Assembly: GCA_018266575.1 (NCBI GenBank)
Contig: JAFEAE010000016.1
Span: 124,001 to 188,000, forward strand
DNA length: 64,000 nucleotides
Reading direction: 5' to 3'
Origin: Bacteroidota bacterium
GTDB lineage: Bacteria > Bacteroidota > Bacteroidia > Chitinophagales > Chitinophagaceae
In this document: piece after piece, positions 9,776 to 16,678 of the stretch
How the letters are laid out: the number at the start of each line of letters is the position of its first letter
How positions within the stretch are numbered: the first letter of the stretch is position 1
Notes under the pieces: model-generated
What the model saw: the letters and a program-made list of their open reading frames with translations, nothing else
Databases searched by the model: none
What the model was told of the DNA's origin: nothing
Made by a program: the position numbers and the translations under genes

Positions 9776-9830
9776 AGTGGTATACCGTTTAACCGTTTGA
9801 CTATAATAATTCTCAAACGTTATACCACTA
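9775..9830 (-). promoter_or_regulatory. Hairpin touching the transpeptidase start codon
   Basis: TAGTGGTATA at 9775-9784 pairs with TATACCACTA at 9821-9830, and CGTTTGA at 9794-9800 pairs with TCAAACG at 9813-9819. In the mRNA this would place a stem directly against the start codon. The left arm repeats an 8-mer (TACCGTTT, AACCGTTT). Confidence 0.5.
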
Positions 9831-9875
9831 TTGAATATTTTTTAAGAAAATTCTTTTAACGAAATCTTTAGGGGT

Positions 9876-9943
9876 AATGGTGAATGGTCAATAGTAATAA
9901 TAAAAATCTATCATTTATTCATCACTCACTGTTGACCATTCAC
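9876..9943. repeat. 7-mer hairpin upstream of the transpeptidase gene
   Basis: GTGAATGGTCAA in the left arm pairs with TTGACCATTCAC in the right arm. Both belong to degenerate 7-mer runs. It lies just past the 3' end of the outer membrane barrel gene and may act as its terminator. Confidence 0.55.
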
Positions 9944-9959
9944 GATCCACCTCGTAGGA

Positions 9960-10790
9960 TTACCAGTTACTGAACCGTATTCCTACGGTATATGGAATTT
10001 GGTCCAGGCCTTTTTTGAACATGCTTTGCGTAGCATACGAACCGTATAATTTTACTGGCCCTAATTGCAATTCGCCGATCCATGAAATTTTCCAGGGGTT
10101 GAGGTCGAAGTCGTTGTGTTGTTTTTTCTTTCCGTCTTCTTCGGTAATAATTTTCTGGCGTGAAGAATATAAGTAACCTGCACTTGCTCCTACACTGAAA
10201 CCAAAACCTTCCCTGCGGTGCGGTGTGAAATTAAAATTCAACATCAATGGAACAGTTACATAATCAGCAGCCAGTTTATTCTTTTTGAAATGACGAACAT
10301 TGTCATAAGAAATTTCTACCTGCGGATCTTCTGAATAAACAATGGGAGAAGTGTAACGGTAGTTGTTCAATTCAACACCTAACCCATATTTTAAATTCAC
10401 AACGTGTTTTATCAGGTTGAGGCGTTGCATGAAGAGCCAGATGTTTACATCAACAGATTTTCCGTTTCTTAAATTGAACCAATCGCTTGTTGCACCCGGC
10501 GCAAATTGCTGTGCTGCTGCACCTGCATAATTTGTTCCGTCGTTATAATTTGCAAAACCAAGATCAATGATGCACCAGTTTGTGCTGATGTTTGACGGTT
10601 TGTAAGAACGGCGGTAATGCCTGGTAAAAACTTCAGTTCCGTTTCCACTGTTATATTTTCCATCCCGCACGATCAGCATATTTCCTACATGAATAGTATC
10701 AGGTTGATTTGTTTTTTGCGTGCTGTCAGTTTGTGCCCAACCTGCCAGTGACAGGCATAACAACGCCAGTAGTAAAAATTTCCGTTTCAT
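9960..10790 (-). CDS. Outer membrane beta-barrel protein of the sigma operon
   Basis: A 276-residue exported protein with a signal peptide (KFLLLALLCLSLAGWAQ). The rest has alternating hydrophobic and polar strands and ends in YTVGIRFSNW, an aromatic-terminated last strand as in outer membrane barrels. About 8-10 strands are plausible. It is the third gene of an operon with an ECF sigma factor and a membrane anti-sigma protein, 17 bases behind the latter, so it may be a target or sensor of that system. No specific substrate can be named. Confidence 0.75.
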   Translation of the reverse strand: MKRKFLLLALLCLSLAGWAQTDSTQKTNQPDTIHVGNMLIVRDGKYNSGNGTEVFTRHYRRSYKPSNISTNWCIIDLGFANYNDGTNYAGAAAQQFAPGATSDWFNLRNGKSVDVNIWLFMQRLNLIKHVVNLKYGLGVELNNYRYTSPIVYSEDPQVEISYDNVRHFKKNKLAADYVTVPLMLNFNFTPHRREGFGFSVGASAGYLYSSRQKIITEEDGKKKQHNDFDLNPWKISWIGELQLGPVKLYGSYATQSMFKKGLDQIPYTVGIRFSNW

Positions 10791-10807
10791 TTTTCTTTAA
10801 TTGATAA

Positions 10808-11956
10808 TTATTTTAATGAGGTTTGAAAACTCCCGATCAAAATGCTGCGCTTGTCGTCATCTTCAGCATTAGCATTTTTATTTAAAACACGGGAAACTTT
10901 TCTAAATAACCCACGAAGCGAATTCTTTTTGGAAGAAACATTAGCGATATAAAACGATTCATCAGCATTAACAGCATTTTCTTTTTGTACTGCCTGCAGC
11001 GCATAGTTTACTTCTTGTTTATTGTCAGAAGCTATATCAGCAGGCTTATCAATAATATTCGTTTCACTATTATTCAAGGCAACTGCTTTTGAAGAAGGAT
11101 CTGCTGAAGCCGTAACAGAAGTAGATTTGTCGGTGCCAACCGGCCGGATTGGGTTCGTATGTGCTACTGCGTTAGGTTCAGGCAAATTGGAAGATGGAAC
11201 AATCTGTACAGTTTGTTGCTGTTCTTGTTTATCTTCTTTTTTTGCTGTGTACCTGTTTTGCATCGCTTCTTTTTGCTGTGCTTGTTTTATTACGCCTTGT
11301 TTAATTTTTAACGGAGAAGCTATTGCATATGTTACAGTATCATTAATTTTTATTTGAGCTTTTGCTACTTCAGGTGATCTTTTTTCAGGCAGATTTTTTT
11401 CATCCCGGCTATTTTTCACTAATTCCTTTTTGATAGTTGGTTTGTTATTGAACACAAAAAACAGAACCAGGATGATTGCAACGGCTGCAGCAACGCTTAA
11501 CCAGAAAATTGGTATAACGCGTTCATCTTTTTCTTTCCTGAATAAAACTTCTTTGTTTTTGAATTGTATCGCAGTATCCGGTTCAGGACGCGTTTGCAAT
11601 AAAATATCCAGATCTTCTTTCAAAGCAGGATTTGTTGCTGCAAATAATTCTACTTCTTTCTTTTGTGTTTCATTCAATTCATTATCTGTATAGAGCAGAA
11701 AATATTCTTCGTAATTATTTTGATTAATAAAAGAATTGTGTGCTGTATGTTTCATCAACGATTCCTTATTTTCAAAAACCAAATGCTGATCTGGTTTGAA
11801 AACAGATTGCTGCAACGCCATCAATTCTTCTTTCAGGTCGGGATTTGCTTCTGCAAATTCTTCCACAGCTTTCCTTTCTGCACCAGATAATTCATTGTCT
11901 GTATACAGCAGGAAATATTCTTCGTAGTTATTTCGTGTGATCATAACTGTTAGCAT
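10808..11956 (-). CDS. Membrane anti-sigma-like protein with duplicated N-terminal module
   Basis: A 382-residue protein probably spanning the inner membrane once (about residues 148-170, IPIFWLSVAAAVAIILVLFF). The cytoplasmic part carries the same module twice, about residues 9-68 and 80-139. Both copies contain NNYEEYFLLYTDNEL followed by a helical block. There is no zinc-binding HxxxCxxC motif. The periplasmic part is long, low-complexity and rich in Asn, Lys and Ser. Its start overlaps the sigma factor stop by 7 bases (ATG at 11956; 11944 is an alternative), so translation is coupled. Its role is inferred from position: it should hold the ECF sigma factor inactive. Confidence 0.75.
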   Translation of the reverse strand: MLTVMITRNNYEEYFLLYTDNELSGAERKAVEEFAEANPDLKEELMALQQSVFKPDQHLVFENKESLMKHTAHNSFINQNNYEEYFLLYTDNELNETQKKEVELFAATNPALKEDLDILLQTRPEPDTAIQFKNKEVLFRKEKDERVIPIFWLSVAAAVAIILVLFFVFNNKPTIKKELVKNSRDEKNLPEKRSPEVAKAQIKINDTVTYAIASPLKIKQGVIKQAQQKEAMQNRYTAKKEDKQEQQQTVQIVPSSNLPEPNAVAHTNPIRPVGTDKSTSVTASADPSSKAVALNNSETNIIDKPADIASDNKQEVNYALQAVQKENAVNADESFYIANVSSKKNSLRGLFRKVSRVLNKNANAEDDDKRSILIGSFQTSLK

Positions 11957-12435
11957 ACGTTTTCAGGCTTCACCAAATAATTTTTCAACTGGATACGGGC
12001 ACGGTGCAGGTACACTTTTACCTGGCTTTCGTTCAACCCTGTTATCTGCCCGATCTCTTCATAGGAATATCCTTCGTAATCTTTCAGCAATACCAGCGAA
12101 CGTTGTGTTTCACTTAACCTTGCCAGCGCTTCTTCCAGCACTTTCTTCATATTGTTCGCCTGTTTGTTGTAAACTTTTGTTTCAGCGTTAAATTCCTCCT
12201 TCAATTGTATCCGTTTTGTTTTGCGGATATGGTCGATCATCTGGTGATAAGCGATCGTAAACAAGTACGATTTGCTTTTCACATTTTCCACTTCGTTCCG
12301 GTTGCGCCAGAGTTTTTCAAAGGCCGATTGAACCACGTCCCTTGCATCTTCTTCATGCCGGAGGTTTTTCACGATAAAACGAAACACATTATCGGCATAA
12401 TTCCTGACGCATTCATTGTATTCTTTTTCAGTCAT
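11950..12435 (-). CDS. ECF-type RNA polymerase sigma factor
   Basis: A 161-residue sigma-70-family factor of the extracytoplasmic-function type. Region 2 contains DARDVVQSAFEKLWRNR and YLFTIAYHQMIDHIRK (about residues 28-70). Region 4 contains SYEEIGQITGLNESQVKVYLHRAR (helix-turn-helix, about 123-146; quoted from 124). It is the first gene of a three-gene operon with an anti-sigma-like membrane protein and an outer membrane barrel. Two related inverted repeats lie just upstream. Confidence 0.93.
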   Translation of the reverse strand: MTEKEYNECVRNYADNVFRFIVKNLRHEEDARDVVQSAFEKLWRNRNEVENVKSKSYLFTIAYHQMIDHIRKTKRIQLKEEFNAETKVYNKQANNMKKVLEEALARLSETQRSLVLLKDYEGYSYEEIGQITGLNESQVKVYLHRARIQLKNYLVKPENVC

Positions 12436-12441
12436 AAACAG

Positions 12442-12497
12442 CCCGTTTTACGGGTATAATTAAAAAATTCTGGCTATTTGTATAACCGTAATACGGT
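12442..12497 (-). promoter_or_regulatory. Pair of CCGTnnnACGG inverted repeats upstream of the sigma gene
   Basis: CCCGTTTTACGGG (12442-12454) and ACCGTAATACGGT (12485-12497) share the core CCGTWWWACGG and are about 43 bases apart, immediately upstream of the sigma operon. The same core occurs at 48197-48207 in another divergent promoter region. They look like binding sites of one dimeric regulator. Confidence 0.4.
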
Positions 12498-12558
12498 CAT
12501 AAACTCTAAAAGTTACAATTTGATCTGAAATAGTTGAAAGAAAGATTCTAAAAAGATA

Positions 12559-12777
12559 TTACCCGTTGCTCCCAAACAGGTCGCGGGTGAGAGATTCCCA
12601 GAGAATATATTCGCTTTGCACTTTTTTGCGGCAACATTTACTGTCGTCTGTACATTCTTTATTATCGGAAGAATTAGAGGCTTTTGATTTGTTATAGGAA
12701 ACAAGCAATAATCCTGAAGAGGCTACCAGAATTATGAGAAACAGCCGGAAAAAGGTTTTGCGTTTCATAAGCTTCAT
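12559..12777 (-). CDS. Small exported or membrane-anchored protein
   Basis: A protein of about 72 residues with an N-terminal hydrophobic segment (FFRLFLIILVASSGLLLV) and a short cysteine-containing tail (KECTDDSKCCRKK), then EYILWESLTRDLFG. The start may be 12777 or 12768. It has the look of a conserved Chitinophagaceae hypothetical, but I cannot name a function. The adjacent cysteines could bind metal or form a disulfide outside the cytoplasm. It stands alone upstream of the sigma operon on the same strand. Confidence 0.6.
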   Translation of the reverse strand: MKLMKRKTFFRLFLIILVASSGLLLVSYNKSKASNSSDNKECTDDSKCCRKKVQSEYILWESLTRDLFGSNG

Positions 12778-12859
12778 TTCCACTATAAGACGAAAGTACA
12801 CAAAAAATGTTACATAGATAACGAAATTTCACCATATTTCTGAGCGGGAAAATACTAAA

Positions 12860-12954
12860 GGTCGGGAAGACGGAAAGACCGGAAGACCGGAAGTTGAGAC
12901 TCGATGGATAATTACTTTCTTTCCGACTTTCTGACTTTCTGACTTCCCGACTCT
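12860..12954. repeat. 8-mer hairpin upstream of kbl
   Basis: The left arm (12860-12890) has units such as AGACCGGA. The right arm (12918-12954) has CTTTCCGA, CTTTCTGA, CTTTCTGA and CTTCCCGA. The arms are complementary with mismatches. The hairpin ends two bases before the likely kbl promoter box. Confidence 0.65.
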
Positions 12955-12955
12955 T

Positions 12956-12963
12956 TACCTTTG
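12956..12963 (+). promoter_or_regulatory. -7 promoter box of kbl
   Basis: TACCTTTG fits the Bacteroidota -7 consensus TAnnTTTG and lies 18 bases upstream of the kbl ATG. No clear -33 TTTG is visible, because the upstream sequence is a hairpin repeat. Confidence 0.45.
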
Positions 12964-12981
12964 GCACTGAAAACAAACATC

Positions 12982-14193
12982 ATGAACGAATCATTTGTAA
13001 AACGCATTGCTGACGAATTAGATGAGATCAAAGCATCCGGCTTATTCAAATCAGAACGCATAATTGCCAGCGAACAAGGCGCAGAAATTGTAGTGAACGG
13101 AAAAACGGTGCTTAATTTTTGTGCGAATAATTATCTTGGTTTGTCATCTCACCCAAAAGTTATTGAAGCGGCACATAAAGCGATTGATGCAAGAGGCTAT
13201 GGCCTGAGCAGTGTACGTTTTATTTGCGGAACACAGGACATTCATAAAGAGCTCGAAAAAAAGATCGCACAATTTCTCGGAACAGAAGACACTATTTTGT
13301 ATGCAGCCGCATTTGACGCAAATGGTGGAGTGTTTGAACCATTATTCAATGAGCAGGATGCTATTATCAGCGATGCACTGAACCATGCGTCTATTATTGA
13401 TGGGATCCGTTTATGCAAAGCACAACGTTACCGCTATGAGCATAACAATATGGCCGACCTTGAAAATAAATTAAAAGAGAGCCAGCACTTGCGTAGCCGC
13501 ATTATTGTTACTGACGGCTCTTTTAGTATGGATGGAACGATCGCACAATTAGATAAAATTTGCGACCTCGCTGATAAATACGATGCGATTGTAATGATCG
13601 ATGAATGCCACTCCTCAGGCTTTTTAGGAAAAACAGGGCGAGGTACACATGAATATCGTGGGGTGATGGGAAGAATTGATATTATCACCGGAACACTGGG
13701 AAAAGCGCTTGGCGGTGCAAGTGGCGGATTTACAAGTGGCAGAAAAGAAATTATTGAAATGCTGAGGCAGCGTAGCCGTCCATATCTTTTTTCTAATACA
13801 GTTGCACCTTCCATTGTTGGCGCATCGATAGCAGTGCTGGACATGTTGAGCGAAACAACAGAGTTGCGGGATAAATTAGAATACAACACAAAATATTTTC
13901 GTAGTAAAATGACGGAAGCCGGTTTCGATATCAAGCCAGGCGATCATCCAATTGTTCCGATCATGTTATATGATGCAGCGGTTGCGCAAAATTTCGCCGC
14001 TAAATTATTGGAAGAAGGAATATATGTGATCGGCTTTTTCTATCCTGTTGTTGCCAAGGGACAGGCACGTATACGTGTTCAGTTAAGCGCAGCACATGAA
14101 CAAAAGCATTTGGATAAAGCTATTGCTGCGTTCACAAAAGTGGGGAAAGAATTGGGAGTTTTGAAAGAGTCGGTAAAGACGGAGAGTCAGTAA
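12982..14193 (+). CDS. kbl: Glycine C-acetyltransferase (2-amino-3-ketobutyrate CoA ligase)
   Basis: A 403-residue PLP enzyme of the alpha-oxoamine synthase family that cleaves 2-amino-3-ketobutyrate with CoA to glycine and acetyl-CoA (threonine degradation). Seen: FCANNYLGLSSHPKVIEA, VRFICGTQDIHKELE, the cofactor aspartate and histidine in VMIDECHSSGFLG, and the Schiff-base lysine in GTLGKALGGASGG (about residue 240). The ATG at 12982 fits the family start. The normal end is near KELGVLK; the last residues (ESVKTESQ) are encoded by the downstream hairpin repeat. No threonine dehydrogenase is adjacent. Confidence 0.93.
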   Translation: MNESFVKRIADELDEIKASGLFKSERIIASEQGAEIVVNGKTVLNFCANNYLGLSSHPKVIEAAHKAIDARGYGLSSVRFICGTQDIHKELEKKIAQFLGTEDTILYAAAFDANGGVFEPLFNEQDAIISDALNHASIIDGIRLCKAQRYRYEHNNMADLENKLKESQHLRSRIIVTDGSFSMDGTIAQLDKICDLADKYDAIVMIDECHSSGFLGKTGRGTHEYRGVMGRIDIITGTLGKALGGASGGFTSGRKEIIEMLRQRSRPYLFSNTVAPSIVGASIAVLDMLSETTELRDKLEYNTKYFRSKMTEAGFDIKPGDHPIVPIMLYDAAVAQNFAAKLLEEGIYVIGFFYPVVAKGQARIRVQLSAAHEQKHLDKAIAAFTKVGKELGVLKESVKTESQ

Positions 14194-14261
14194 GTCAGCA
14201 AGAAAGAGAAGCAGGAGAGAAATTCTTTCTGACTTTCGGTCTTCCTGACTTTCCGACTTTT
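14167..14261. terminator. 8-mer hairpin overlapping the kbl 3' end
   Basis: The left arm (from AGAGTCGG at 14167) begins inside the kbl reading frame. The right arm (14224-14261) has CTTTCTGA, CTTTCGGT, CTTCCTGA and CTTTCCGA. It lies between convergent kbl and the RidA gene. Confidence 0.65.
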
Positions 14262-14263
14262 CA

Positions 14264-14644
14264 CTATTTCACTGCAACCACGCTGATCTCTACATTCACA
14301 TTTTTAGGCAACCCTTTTACGGCAACTGTTTCGCGTGCAGGGAATTCGCCGCTGAAATATTTTCCATAGATCTCATTCACTGTTGCAAACAGCGACATAT
14401 CGCTCAAAAAAATAGTTGTTTTAACAACATTGCTGAAATCCATTTTTGCTTCAGCTAAAATTGCTTTGAGGTTGTGCATCACCTGGTGTGTCTCACCAAT
14501 AACATCTTTCGCATCAATATTTCCTGTAACAGGGTTAATAGCGACCTGTCCGGATACAAAAAGAAAATTTCCGGCAAGTATTGCCTGGTTATATGGCCCG
14601 ATAGGGGCCGGGGCACCTGAAGTAGTAATTACCTTTTTTTCCAT
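14264..14644 (-). CDS. RidA family enamine/imine deaminase
   Basis: A 126-residue protein of the YjgF/YER057c/UK114 family, which hydrolyses reactive enamine/imine intermediates from PLP enzymes. Seen: GAPAPIGPYNQAILAGNFLFVSGQ (conserved N-terminal block, about residues 10-33; quoted in part), the conserved arginine in PARETVAVKGLP, and the C-terminal NVEISVVA. I chose the ATG at 14644; the open frame extends 42 codons further but that part runs through intergenic repeat sequence. It is convergent with the PLP enzyme kbl. Confidence 0.92.
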   Translation of the reverse strand: MEKKVITTSGAPAPIGPYNQAILAGNFLFVSGQVAINPVTGNIDAKDVIGETHQVMHNLKAILAEAKMDFSNVVKTTIFLSDMSLFATVNEIYGKYFSGEFPARETVAVKGLPKNVNVEISVVAVK

Positions 14645-14648
14645 GGCG

Positions 14649-14656
14649 CAAAAGTA
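14649..14656 (-). promoter_or_regulatory. -7 promoter box of the RidA gene
   Basis: On the minus strand the sequence reads TACTTTTG, matching TAnnTTTG, and ends only 4 bases before the ATG. If used, the transcript would be nearly leaderless. Confidence 0.4.
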
Positions 14657-14659
14657 TAT

Positions 14660-14765
14660 AAAAGAAACACGAAAAGGCGCAAAGTGGTAAACTTTCAGAA
14701 AACCAGCGCTGCATGGTTGTGTCTTAGCGCAGATATTGTGTAAATAGTTTTTCTTTGCGCATAAA
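14660..14765. repeat. CGCAAAG-type repeat between divergent genes
   Basis: Contains GGCGCAAAGTGG near one end and TTTCTTTGCGCATAAA near the other, with GTCTTAGCGCAG between. It belongs to the same family as 20698-20775 and 34795-34862. It fills the space between two divergent genes. Confidence 0.5.
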
Positions 14766-14773
14766 TTCAACGG

Positions 14774-15406
14774 ATGAAAATTGTTGTTGCAGCAAACGAT
14801 ATTTTAAAGCAGGAAATTTCTGAAAAGCCTGCTGCTGCAAACATTGAATGGGCCATTGTTGATAATATAGAAACAATTAGCGACAAAAATGCAGATGCTT
14901 ACTTCGACCTGGATTTTGTAAATACAAAAGAGAGAATTGATTTTCTAAAACAATTCTTTCCAAAACCTGTTTTTATTAACTCAGTTCAGCACACTTTGAA
15001 AGAAACAAATGATGCATTCACCCGCATCAATGCATGGCCGGGTTTTTTGAAAAGATCAATTTGTGAAATAGCATCAAATGATGATCAAAAAAATAAGGCA
15101 TCACTTATTCTTGAAAGATTGAATTGGAAATTTTGTTTTGTTCCCGATGTTTACGGAATGATAAGTGCAAGAATTGTGGCAACGATTATTAATGAAGCAT
15201 ATTTTGCATTGGAAGAAAACGTGAGCACAAAGAATGAAATTGATATTGCTATGAAACTGGGAACAAATTATCCTTATGGCCCGTTTGAGTGGAGCAAAAA
15301 AATCGGGTTGAAAAAAATTTATGATTTGCTGGTTGCGTTGGGTAAAACAGATTCACGCTATACAGTTTCGCAGGCGCTTGCTAATGAAATAAAAGAAATA
15401 AAATAA
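14774..15406 (+). CDS. 3-hydroxyacyl-CoA dehydrogenase C-terminal-domain protein
   Basis: A 210-residue protein. Residues about 120-205 (GMISARIVATIINEAYFALE...IDIAMKLGTNYPYGPFEW) match the C-terminal helical domain of 3-hydroxyacyl-CoA dehydrogenases. The N-terminal half does not show the GxGxxG dinucleotide-binding motif, although a short MKIVVAAND start and an acidic stretch remain. It is therefore either a degenerate dehydrogenase or a stand-alone domain that needs a partner. Its stop lies 36 bases before tsaB. Catalytic activity on its own is doubtful. Confidence 0.75.
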   Translation: MKIVVAANDILKQEISEKPAAANIEWAIVDNIETISDKNADAYFDLDFVNTKERIDFLKQFFPKPVFINSVQHTLKETNDAFTRINAWPGFLKRSICEIASNDDQKNKASLILERLNWKFCFVPDVYGMISARIVATIINEAYFALEENVSTKNEIDIAMKLGTNYPYGPFEWSKKIGLKKIYDLLVALGKTDSRYTVSQALANEIKEIK

Positions 15407-15442
15407 TTTTTGTTAGAAATTTTACTTGCTTCTTATTGAATT

Positions 15443-16126
15443 ATGCCTTTGATCTTAAATATTGATACCGCTACGGAAATTGCCGGAATTTGCCTTTTCA
15501 AAAATGGCGAACCGATCGCATCAGTGCAAAACACGGATCAGAAAGACCACGCTGCGTGGCTGCATGTTGCTATTGAAGAAATGATGAAAAATGCTGGAAA
15601 TAAAATGCATGATTTAAATGCAATAGCAATTACTTCCGGCCCCGGTTCGTATACCGGGCTTCGCGTGGGAATGGCAACTGCAAAAGGGCTTTGCTATGCA
15701 TTAAATATTCCATTGATCACAGAAAATACACTCAGGGTGATGGCATTTGCCGCACAGCAGCAATACAAAAAAGATAGTACTAATGGTATTCTTTTATGCC
15801 CGATGATTGATGCACGCCGCATGGAAGTTTTTACAGCAATTTTCAACGATGAACAGGAAGAAATAATGAAGGCCTCTGCCATTGTTCTTGATGAACATTC
15901 ATTTTCCTTTTACCTGGAAAAAAATAAAATGCTTTTTTTCGGGAATGGTAGTAAAAAATGGGAAAAAATCTGCAATTCACCGAATGCGCATTTCGCTGAA
16001 TTTGAATTTACATCGGTGTATTTGGGTATTTTAGCCTATAAAAAATTTATTTCAAACCAATTCACCGACATAATCTACAGCGAGCCCGTTTATACCAAGG
16101 AATTTTACACTCATACTGGAAAATAA
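15443..16126 (+). CDS. tsaB: tRNA threonylcarbamoyladenosine biosynthesis protein TsaB
   Basis: A 227-residue ASKHA-fold protein, the dimerisation subunit that pairs with TsaD to make t6A37 in ANN-decoding tRNAs. Seen: the phosphate loop ILNIDTATEIAGICLF at the N-terminus, and ITSGPGSYTGLRVGMATAKGL (about residues 68-88; quoted from 69), the classic TsaB signature. MIDARRMEVFTAIF follows. Length is typical. It lies in a + strand run after the 3HCDH-like gene and before an ArsR regulator. Confidence 0.95.
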   Translation: MPLILNIDTATEIAGICLFKNGEPIASVQNTDQKDHAAWLHVAIEEMMKNAGNKMHDLNAIAITSGPGSYTGLRVGMATAKGLCYALNIPLITENTLRVMAFAAQQQYKKDSTNGILLCPMIDARRMEVFTAIFNDEQEEIMKASAIVLDEHSFSFYLEKNKMLFFGNGSKKWEKICNSPNAHFAEFEFTSVYLGILAYKKFISNQFTDIIYSEPVYTKEFYTHTGK

Positions 16127-16177
16127 CCATACCATCATTTAACATATATTAAGCTGCGGTTTTTACGGTGTTGAGGC

Positions 16178-16185
16178 TAAATTTG
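16178..16185 (+). promoter_or_regulatory. -7 promoter box of the ArsR gene
   Basis: TAAATTTG matches TAnnTTTG and would give a leader of about 35 bases to the ATG at 16225. No strong -33 element is seen. Confidence 0.35.
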
Positions 16186-16224
16186 TATGTTTTCTTTCTG
16201 CACATTTGTAAAATATACTTAAAC

Positions 16225-16578
16225 ATGACGACATTGACTACAAGTAATTACTGGATGATTGTAAATGAAAACGGCTTGGACGGCAACCCGGTAAAAGTAG
16301 ATTTTCTGAACCTGAAAAAAGGTGCATTGATTTTGCGTGCGGTTAATCACAAATTAAGGCAGCAAATTATCCGTTTGCTTGATGAAAGCAAAAAACTGAC
16401 CGTCACTGAAATCTATGTGCAATTGCGTCTTGAACAATCAGTAGCTTCCCAACACCTTGCTATCTTAAGAAGAGCAGGCGTTGTGAAGACCGAGAGAGAC
16501 GGGAAGTTTATTTATTACACAATCAGTAACGATCGTCTTGCACACATCATGCAATGCGTGGAGGATTTAATTAATTAA
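16225..16578 (+). CDS. ArsR-family transcriptional regulator
   Basis: A 117-residue winged-helix repressor-type protein. The helix-turn-helix is LTVTEIYVQLRLEQSVASQHLAILRRAG (about 57-84) and the wing is VVKTERDGKFIYYTI. The recognition helix pattern SVASQHLAILRRAG is typical of ArsR/SmtB proteins. There is only one cysteine (near the C-terminus), so neither the CxC metal site nor the two-cysteine persulfide switch of BigR/SqrR is present. I chose the ATG at 16225. It precedes a persulfide-dioxygenase-like gene, with a strong terminator between them. Confidence 0.9.
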   Translation: MTTLTTSNYWMIVNENGLDGNPVKVDFLNLKKGALILRAVNHKLRQQIIRLLDESKKLTVTEIYVQLRLEQSVASQHLAILRRAGVVKTERDGKFIYYTISNDRLAHIMQCVEDLIN

Positions 16579-16613
16579 GTCACGATCTACTCCGACAGGC
16601 CAGGACAATGTAT

Positions 16614-16650
16614 TAAAGGGAGAGCTATAAAGCTTCTCCCTTTATTTTTT
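16614..16650 (+). terminator. Intrinsic terminator after the ArsR gene
   Basis: TAAAGGGAGA pairs with TCTCCCTTTA, with a short loop containing GCTATAAAGC, followed by a run of T (16641-16650). This is a textbook rho-independent terminator, so the regulator and the next gene are probably separate transcripts. Confidence 0.85.
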
Positions 16651-16678
16651 AATGGTTAATTTTGTAAAAAAAAGGTTT

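Noticed and set aside
12513..12704. 63-codon frame overlapping the small exported protein gene
   Set aside because: The overlapping frame with a signal-like segment at 12559-12777 is the better candidate.
13434..13934. 166-codon open frame antisense to kbl
   Set aside because: A shadow; composition is typical of reversed codons, with no start context.
14774..15406. Frameshifted full-length 3-hydroxyacyl-CoA dehydrogenase
   Set aside because: The upstream 100 bases hold only repeat sequence and a divergent gene, with no trace of a GxGxxG motif in other frames.
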